From: JACKBJ01 sp964549495
GTDB taxonomy: Bacteria > Chloroflexota > Anaerolineae > Epilineales > Epilineaceae
DNA: 15,601 bases
Direction: 5' to 3'
Assembly (NCBI GenBank): GCA_964549495.1
Contig: CAZJWJ010000110.1
Span: 1-15,601, forward strand
Every line of letters starts with the position of its first letter. Positions within the stretch are counted from its first letter, which is position 1. This document shows positions 7,150 through 12,226 of the stretch, piece after piece. A program made the position numbers and the translations under genes. Under the pieces are notes generated by a model. It did no database searches, was not told the origin of the DNA, and saw nothing but the letters and a program-made list of their open reading frames with translations.

Positions 7150-8303
7150 GGGAGGTCCTCGTTCAAGACGTCGATGATGCCTTGGGCCACGAACACGCGA
7201 TCCCGCCGGCGGCCGGTGGCCTCGTGCAGGATGCCTAGCGAAGCGAGCCGCGCGACCTGCAACTGGATGCTGCGCTGGGTGAGCTCCAGGCTGGCTGCCG
7301 CCCGGGGGATGCTCAGCGCCGGCTGGCCGAAGAGCGCCTCCAGGATGCGCAGGGCCGTGCCCGGCGCCCGCGTGTCGGCCATCACCCGGGCGCGGTAGTC
7401 CTCGCGCAGGGCCAGGAGCGCCTCGGCCCGGCGGATGGCGTCTCGGCTCTCGGCCTCGATGCCGGTAACGAAGTAGCGGATCCACTCCGTCCAGGCCCCT
7501 TCCTGGCTGACCGCCAGCAGATGCGCGTAGTAGGCCGGCCGGCTGCGCTCGAAGTGGGCGCTGAGCACCAGGGCCGGCCCCGGCAGGATGTCCCATTCGA
7601 CCAAGAGGAGCAGGATGAGCAGGCGACCGATGCGCCCGTTGCCGTCCAGGAAGGGGTGGATGGCCTCGAACTGGTAGTGGATCAGGGCCAGGCGGACGAT
7701 GGGCGGCAGGTCGGAGGCCGCGTGCAGGTAGGACTCGAAGTCGCCCAGGACCTGGTCGAGATGGTCGCCGGGCGGCGGGACGAAGGTGGCGTCCTGCAGG
7801 CTGCTGCCCGGCCGGCCGATCCAGTTCTGGCTGCGCCGGAACTCGCCCGGTGTCAGTTGCGCCGCGCCGAGCCCCTCGAAGAGCAGGCCGTGCATCTCCC
7901 GCAGCAGCCGCAGGCTGACCGGCAGGCTTCCGCGCCGCTCGAGCCCGTACTCCAGCGCCCGGACATAGTTGGCCACCTCCTGCACATCGGCCGGCAGTCC
8001 GGCGGAGGGGCCACCCGCCTCGTGGATCATCAGGTCCTGGAGCGTCGCCCGCGTACCCTCGATGCGGCTCGAGAGCACTGCCTCGCGACGCACAAAGGGC
8101 GCGTAGAGCAGGTGCGGGTTGGGCATGGCGCGCAGGAGGCCGGCCAGCTCACCGAGACTGCGTTGGGCCTCCATGGCCAGGCCGGCCAGGCTCCAGTCGA
8201 GGTCGATCGTGGGCGGCAGCGGATGCGGGACGAAGGCCCAGTAGGACCCAACCGCCTTCAGCACCTGGCCGGCCGCCTTGGATGTGAAGTCGCTCGGCTG
8301 CAC
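7146..8303 (-). CDS. Fic-domain protein with N-terminal inhibitory helix and C-terminal winged helix
   Basis: The 385-residue protein carries a complete Fic motif, HPFLDGNGRIGR (216-227), used to transfer AMP from ATP to target hydroxyls. The N-terminal segment SSRIEGT (78-84) fits the inhibitory pattern (S/T)xxxE(G/N) with Glu82. This is a class II Fic enzyme whose inhibitory helix is in the same chain, so no separate antitoxin is needed. The C-terminal part (~310-385) reads as a winged helix (LSIPRAAASLELTQRSIQLQ, then LGILHEATGRRRDRVF) and may bind DNA. The GTG start at 8303 has AGGGG 8 nt upstream; the nearby ATG at 8310 is out of frame. Three TATCATARCG elements lie 30-82 bp upstream and could be its own operator. 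It sits on the R-M strand between darG and hsdR; its target is unknown. Confidence 0.9.
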   Translation of the reverse strand: MQPSDFTSKAAGQVLKAVGSYWAFVPHPLPPTIDLDWSLAGLAMEAQRSLGELAGLLRAMPNPHLLYAPFVRREAVLSSRIEGTRATLQDLMIHEAGGPSAGLPADVQEVANYVRALEYGLERRGSLPVSLRLLREMHGLLFEGLGAAQLTPGEFRRSQNWIGRPGSSLQDATFVPPPGDHLDQVLGDFESYLHAASDLPPIVRLALIHYQFEAIHPFLDGNGRIGRLLILLLLVEWDILPGPALVLSAHFERSRPAYYAHLLAVSQEGAWTEWIRYFVTGIEAESRDAIRRAEALLALREDYRARVMADTRAPGTALRILEALFGQPALSIPRAAASLELTQRSIQLQVARLASLGILHEATGRRRDRVFVAQGIIDVLNEDLP

Positions 8304-8332
8304 GCGTCATGCCCCTGCGTTAGGGTCGGCGG

Positions 8333-8385
8333 GTATCATAACGATCGGCGCTATGATACTCAGGCGAGGCTGGTTATCATAGCGA
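8333..8385. promoter_or_regulatory. Three TATCATARCG elements upstream of fic (candidate operator)
   Basis: TATCATAACG (8334-8343, plus), TATCATAGCG (8358-8349, minus) and TATCATAGCG (8375-8384, plus) lie within about 50 bp. The first two form an inverted repeat with perfect 8-bp arms, GTATCATA (8333-8340) and TATGATAC (8352-8359). The first and third are direct repeats 41 bp apart, about four helical turns. On the minus strand the elements contain TATGAT, so they may overlap -10 boxes for fic. This AT-rich island stands out from its GC-rich surroundings. Binding by the Fic winged helix is only a guess. Confidence 0.55.
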
Positions 8386-8487
8386 AGCGGCAGTGAAGCC
8401 GGCCGAGCCAAGGCTATCGCTACGACCGCGGTACGTCATGTGAGGTGGCGGTCGGCGCGATCGGCGACGCTTGCGCGGCAAGAGCCG

Positions 8488-8516
8488 TTGGTGCCCTTGC
8501 CCGGGGTTGATAGAAT
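8488..8516 (+). promoter_or_regulatory. Possible promoter of the DUF433 gene
   Basis: TTGGTG (8488-8493) and TAGAAT (8511-8516) are 17 bp apart. The -10 box matches five of six consensus bases, the -35 box only three. Transcription would begin near 8523, about 35 bp upstream of the DUF433 start. Confidence 0.35.
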
Positions 8517-8556
8517 GCAGCGATTGAGGCATATCCAGGCCTCGCTGGAGGTCTTC

Positions 8557-8775
8557 ATGGACAAGTCGCTGTTCAGCCGTGACCCGGAAATCATGAGTGG
8601 CGCCCTCTGCTTCACGGGCACGCGCGTTCCCGTCAAGACGCTCTTCGACTACTTGGAGGGAAGCTCCTCGCTCGACGCGTTCTTGTTGGACTTCCCGTCG
8701 GTTACGCGAGACCAAGCGGTTGCCGTGCTCGAGGCAGCACGCACGGGCCTGGGGGAAGATGCGCCTGCTGCTTGA
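8557..8775 (+). CDS. DUF433 (VapB-type) antitoxin
   Basis: The 72-residue protein is a DUF433 protein: RDPEIMSGALCFTGTRVPV (8-26), then TLFDYLEGSSSLDAFLLDFPSVT and a terminal helix (RDQAVAVLEAART). DUF433 folds as a small helical DNA-binding domain and is commonly the antitoxin of PIN-like DUF5615 toxins. ATG 8557 is favoured over a longer upstream frame because GGAGG (8547-8551) lies 5 nt before it and the DUF433 domain starts there. The usual partner begins 14 codons before this stop, in the overlapping order typical of the module, but is broken (next entry). The antitoxin is therefore an orphan here, possibly kept as a repressor. It is on the plus strand between darG and fic, both minus-strand. 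Confidence 0.85.
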   Translation: MDKSLFSRDPEIMSGALCFTGTRVPVKTLFDYLEGSSSLDAFLLDFPSVTRDQAVAVLEAARTGLGEDAPAA

Positions 8776-8830
8776 CGAGTCGGTGCCAGCGACGGGTGTG
8801 GACGGTGACGACTTCGATCGATCCAAGTGA
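8759..8830 (+). pseudogene. Truncated DUF5615 (PIN-like) toxin
   Basis: ATG 8759 overlaps the DUF433 reading frame and starts MRLLLDESVP, the characteristic N-terminus of DUF5615 PIN-like toxins, including their first conserved aspartate. After ten residues the family pattern is lost. The frame continues ATGVDGDDFDRSK and stops at 8828-8830, giving 23 residues where about 110-120 are expected. The remaining catalytic acids are missing, and no later part of the gene is visible before the darG 3' end. A deletion removed most of the toxin; GVDGDDFD might be a stray piece of its distal part, but this is too short to assert. Confidence 0.7.
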
Positions 8831-8867
8831 TGCCTAGCTGCGTCTAGGAATCGCGCTCGCGGCATCA
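8828..8867. terminator. Nested inverted repeats between convergent gene ends
   Basis: TGATGCC (8828-8834) pairs with GGCATCA (8861-8867), enclosing CCTAG (8833-8837) and CTAGG (8844-8848), which share bases with the outer left arm. It spans the stop of the truncated toxin and the stop of darG. It could end transcription from both sides, but there is no T-run and the structures compete, so the call is weak. Confidence 0.25.
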
Positions 8868-9914
8868 CGCAGGCAGTGGAATCCAGTCCGTGTCCTGGAG
8901 CTGCTGCAAGGCCGTCCGCACGTGATGCTCGCCAAAGCGCGCTCGCTTGGCGTCGCTCCATGATCGGACGCGTTCGAGCGCTTCGTCCACCGTAGGCACC
9001 CCATGATCGCGGGCGATCCAATGAACCGTCGCGAGCAGTTCCATGCCGTAGGGCGTTTCGAAGCCTTCGATGAGCCCCCGAACGCGCTCGACCTGCTCGG
9101 CCAAGGCCGGCCGCTGACCTAGGTACTGGCGAGCCCTGACCAAGCTGGTCTCGATCAGCTCCAACTTGGCATCCGGCGCGCTACTGCCATCCGCACCGAA
9201 GAGCACCTGCCCTTCCATAGTGATCAGCAGGTGGCGCAGGTTGTCCGCGTAGGGGCCATAGTGTGCGGCCTTGAACCGAAGCTTCATCGGCACGCCGGCT
9301 TCTTGCAGGAAGTAGGCCAACTTCTGCGCCTCGAGGTGGCTCAGACGGTAGTCGGCGATCCGATAAGCATCCATCAGCGTGGCCAGCGCGGCCCGCGGCT
9401 CAGTCCAACGCCAGGCAGCTCTGTGCGCGGCCGGCCGCTCACGATGAGGCGGCGCGTAGCCGGGCTCGAAGAGCAACACGTCCAGGCCCTCGACGCCTTC
9501 GCACGCGGTTTCGATACGCTTGCGGACAACGGACCAGTCGAGCCCGCCCTGGCCACAGCCCAGGGGCGGCACGGCGACGGAACGGACATCGAGCTGCTTC
9601 AATTGCTCCACCAGATCGATCAGACCGGCCTCGATGTTCTCCAACATGGAGCGCTCGCGCCAATGCCCCTTAGTAGGAAAGCTGATGATGTAGCGCGGCC
9701 CAGTTAGCCTTTCCACCGGATACACCCAGACCCGGCCCAGCTCGACCTGGCCAGCATCACAGGCCTGCTTGTAGGCACGGAAGTAGTCCGGCCAGGCCCG
9801 CTTGAACTGCAACGCGATGCCCTTGCCCATCACCCCTACGGTGTTGACCGTGTTGACCAGGGCCTCGGCCTCGGACGTCAGTAGATTGCCGCGCGTGACT
9901 TCGATCATCCTCAT
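8865..9914 (-). CDS. darG: DarG-type macrodomain antitoxin (DNA ADP-ribosyl glycohydrolase)
   Basis: DarG removes ADP-ribose added to DNA by DarT and also binds the toxin. The 349-residue product has a macrodomain at 1-~155: NTVNTVGVMGKGIALQFK (21-38), FPTKGHWRERS (79-89) whose Lys82 corresponds to the catalytic lysine described in DarG, and PPLGCGQGGLDW (116-127). The second half (~165-349) is the DarT-neutralising domain, including YRLSHLEAQKLAYFLQEAG and KAAHYGPYADNLRHLL. Length is normal and the frame is intact. ATG 9914 follows the darT stop by 6 nt, and its AGGAG overlaps that stop codon, so the two were translated together; a second ATG at 9908 is possible. It remains intact although the darT in front of it is interrupted. 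Confidence 0.93.
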   Translation of the reverse strand: MRMIEVTRGNLLTSEAEALVNTVNTVGVMGKGIALQFKRAWPDYFRAYKQACDAGQVELGRVWVYPVERLTGPRYIISFPTKGHWRERSMLENIEAGLIDLVEQLKQLDVRSVAVPPLGCGQGGLDWSVVRKRIETACEGVEGLDVLLFEPGYAPPHRERPAAHRAAWRWTEPRAALATLMDAYRIADYRLSHLEAQKLAYFLQEAGVPMKLRFKAAHYGPYADNLRHLLITMEGQVLFGADGSSAPDAKLELIETSLVRARQYLGQRPALAEQVERVRGLIEGFETPYGMELLATVHWIARDHGVPTVDEALERVRSWSDAKRARFGEHHVRTALQQLQDTDWIPLPA

Positions 9915-9920
9915 TGGCTC

Positions 9921-10622
9921 CTATAGTCTTTGATAATACCATCCGCTGCGCAGGCGAACAGCCGGCCCATGCGTCGTGCCGCTGGAATCGAGGATCTCCT
10001 CGACGCGCCTTGCCGCGATCGGAGTCATCACACCGATCTCGGACACTAGGTCCCATGGAAGGTGATCCCGTACGAGGAATTCGGCTTGCTTTCGCCGCTG
10101 TCGATCGTCGTCTTCCTCGGTCTCGGCCCATTGCCTGGCGTGTATGATCTGCCAGTCCAGCTTCGCAAGCTGGGCTGGGTCATCGAAGAACCGCGAGAGC
10201 CGCATGATCGCGTGGCCGTCGGTAAACACATAGCCGAGGCCGGCGTCGATCACGGCACTCACGCTGGTGACGAGATGCAACAGCGCATGCTAACCGCCCT
10301 CTGCTCGCCCCAGCCGCGCGACTCGATAGAGCATCGGAGACCTAGGCGCGAACGAGAACGGCACGTAGTCATGCGCGAGACCACCTGGCCCGCAGGGCAC
10401 CTCAACCTGCTGTCGCCGTTGTTGAATCGCCGGTTCAGCCACATCCTCGTACGCCTGGTTCGCTGCGTCGAGCGTGGCTTTAGAGCGCAGGCCATCCAGT
10501 GCGATGATCGACTCCAGGTTGCGTCCGTGCGTGAGGTGATAGAGCGGCGGATCAGCGGGCACCTGGTGCCGGCGACTCACTGTCTCACCAGCCTGCGGTT
10601 GCACCGACATGGTCGGCAACAT
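9921..10622 (-). pseudogene. darT: DarT-type DNA ADP-ribosyltransferase toxin interrupted by an amber codon
   Basis: One continuous frame encodes DarT (DUF4433) except for a TAG at 10292-10290. Before it (110 codons) lie PPLYHLTHGRNLESII, the NAD-binding start, and IQQRRQQVEVPCGPGG, HDYVPFSFAPRSPMLY. After it lie LLHLVTSVSAV, FTDGHA, LDW and the segment TEEDDDRQRRKQAEFLV, whose glutamate (about residue 181) is the expected catalytic residue. Early termination therefore removes the catalytic Glu. The stop falls in RAEGG-stop-HALLHLV, where relatives usually continue through a short polar linker; CAG (Gln) to TAG is one C-to-T change. ATG 10622 overlaps hsdS, while a GTG at 10580 starts 4 nt after the hsdS stop and may be the true start. 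Possibilities are an inactivated toxin, amber readthrough, or a base-call error. Confidence 0.8.
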
Positions 10623-11952
10623 TGATCTGGCCGGTGACTGTGGCCGAGATCAAGGCCTGACGGTAATCGGCCAGTCGCTTGACCTGTGCTACGAGAGCCC
10701 GCTGCACACTTTCGATCTTGGCCAGTCTCGCCGAGATGTGATCAACGATCATGTCCTGCTCCGCCAGTGGTGGAACAACAGTCGCCCAAGCAAGGATGTG
10801 CTTCTGTCCGATCTTGACCATCGACTGGCTCGACCCTCGCGCATCCTGTGAGATCTGATGGCGGGACGGCCTTGAATGCAGCCAGAAGGTGAGGAAGCGG
10901 GCACCCATCTCGCCATTTGGCGTCAGCCGATATACTAGATCCGAGAAGATCAACCGATTTGGGACGGAGTCTACGTAGCACGCATCTCCTACTAGATCCG
11001 GCGTATTGGCCCGAGTCACAAGCACATCACCCTGCTGGATCGCCAGCCCAGGGTCAGGGACACTGGTGGCAGGCAGAGCCTTGTGTTCCTCAGGTCGGAA
11101 GACCCCACCCGTTACGGCACTGAGTCTAATGACCCCCCACTCATCTGCCTCAACTCGGCGGTCAATTGCTTGAGGACTCCATCCTTGCTCGATGTCCTGG
11201 AGTGTCCTACGAAGTTGAACCACCTCCCAATGCGCCGGCACCTCCCCCAGCCACTCGATCCCGGAGTCCTTCATCGGCACGCTCGGATCCAGCCCCTTGG
11301 TGACGGCCTGCGTGATGAGGGCCTGCCGCTTCTCCTGGAGCAGGGCGATCAGTCGCTCCTTGGCCCAGATTAGAACGTCGATGGCGGCCGTCTTGCGATC
11401 GAGGAAGTCGGCGATGGCGCGTTGCACTACCAAGGGCGGAACAGGAATCAGGGCAGTGCCGATGGCTCTCTGGCTCAATCCGTAGCGCGTAATCCCGGTT
11501 GCCGCGATGTGGAACTGCTCGCGGACTCCGTTGGCCTGAAGTGCCCGCAGCAGGAATCGTCCGTCAATTCTGGCCTGTTCAGGTCGCAGTATGGCAAGGT
11601 GATAGGCACACACCACATCACGCAAGTCCTCTGCGACATGCGCCGGGATTGCGATGTCGTCCCAACTCTCCGAGTCCTTCGTCACGACCACATCGTCGAT
11701 CATTAGCCGAAAGCGGTCGATCTCCCGGCGAGTCGCAGTCGCTTCCATGAATTCCATATCGGACGTGATGCGCTCGTTGTAGTACACATCCGTGTAGTTG
11801 CAAAGCTGCACACGAATCTCGTCATCATGGCTCTTCTTGTCTACGTTGCTGGTCCGTAGTTCGGTCAGGTGCTTGAGCCGCAGTGGCTCCCACCCCTCCG
11901 GAAGTTGACCGATCCAAGCCGGCGTAGCCGCGCCCTGCAATTCGGACTTCAC
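10585..11952 (-). CDS. hsdS: Type I R-M specificity subunit (HsdS)
   Basis: HsdS sets the bipartite DNA target for methylation and cleavage. The 455 residues show the two-fold plan of the family. The first target-recognition domain opens at WIGQLPEGWEPLRLKHL (13-29). It is followed by the helical conserved region at ~168-225 (IPVPPLVVQRAIADFLDRKT, LIALLQEKRQALITQAVTKG). The second domain opens at WLGEVPAHWEVVQL (234-247) and is followed by the second conserved region at ~392-445 (VVPPLAEQDMIVDHI, ADYRQALISATVTGQI). Both domains are complete, so a bipartite site is expected, but its bases cannot be read. The GTG start at 11952 has GGGAG 10 nt upstream and directly abuts a TAG in the same frame. 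It is 274 bp from hsdM, unusually far, and its 3' end overlaps the longest darT frame. Confidence 0.95.
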   Translation of the reverse strand: MKSELQGAATPAWIGQLPEGWEPLRLKHLTELRTSNVDKKSHDDEIRVQLCNYTDVYYNERITSDMEFMEATATRREIDRFRLMIDDVVVTKDSESWDDIAIPAHVAEDLRDVVCAYHLAILRPEQARIDGRFLLRALQANGVREQFHIAATGITRYGLSQRAIGTALIPVPPLVVQRAIADFLDRKTAAIDVLIWAKERLIALLQEKRQALITQAVTKGLDPSVPMKDSGIEWLGEVPAHWEVVQLRRTLQDIEQGWSPQAIDRRVEADEWGVIRLSAVTGGVFRPEEHKALPATSVPDPGLAIQQGDVLVTRANTPDLVGDACYVDSVPNRLIFSDLVYRLTPNGEMGARFLTFWLHSRPSRHQISQDARGSSQSMVKIGQKHILAWATVVPPLAEQDMIVDHISARLAKIESVQRALVAQVKRLADYRQALISATVTGQINVADHVGATAGW

Positions 11953-12057
11953 CTACACACCACTCCCAGCCCGCGTTGCATCGCTGACTGCCTTCACTTT
12001 GACCTCAAGTTCCACATGCGGCTCGGGCGCAATCGATTCGACGAGCGTGCATGACCA
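11953..12057 (-). other. Stop-free 34-codon stretch abutting the hsdS start, in the same frame
   Basis: Between TGA (12060-12058) and TAG (11955-11953) lies an open stretch reading WSCTLVESIAPEPHVELEV and then KVKAVSDATRAGSGV. TAG touches the hsdS GTG in the same frame. No ATG is present, and the only in-frame GTG near the middle (before ELEVKVK) has no good ribosome binding site. The amino-acid pattern looks protein-like, so it may be the tail of a lost gene or a leader peptide whose termination is coupled to hsdS. No family is recognised. Confidence 0.3.
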
Positions 12058-12067
12058 TCAACAAGCA

Positions 12068-12101
12068 AAGACCGCCTGCGGCATTTCCCGCCTGCGGTCT
12101 T
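12068..12101 (-). terminator. Strong hairpin between hsdM and hsdS, terminator-like
   Basis: On the minus strand AAGACCGC (12101-12094) pairs with GCGGTCTT (12075-12068). Inside, GCGG and CCGC pair around the loop GAAATG, and the two stems are joined by opposed AG/AG bases that could form tandem G-A pairs. TGCTTGTT follows, moderately T-rich. It begins about 125 bp after the hsdM stop and ends about 115 bp before hsdS. It could end or attenuate the hsdM message, or protect its 3' end. The ten bases CCGCCTGCGG occur twice on the plus strand as part of this structure. Confidence 0.6.
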
Positions 12102-12226
12102 GCAGCCCACCCGCGAAGGGATGGGGGTGATCTGAGGTCCAGCATACCCAGGCACGGCATCTGGTGCAAGCACTTCGGCGTGGTGTTGCCCGGTCGATTG
12201 ATGGCGCGCATAGGAACACCAGCCGC

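Noticed and set aside
8440..8556. Upstream extension of the DUF433 frame
   Set aside because: The added residues are not part of DUF433, the candidate promoter lies inside them, and GGAGG directly precedes the ATG at 8557.
10281..10292. Two separate genes in the darT region (119- and 110-residue frames)
   Set aside because: They are in the same frame, separated by one TAG and three codons, and together match one DarT.
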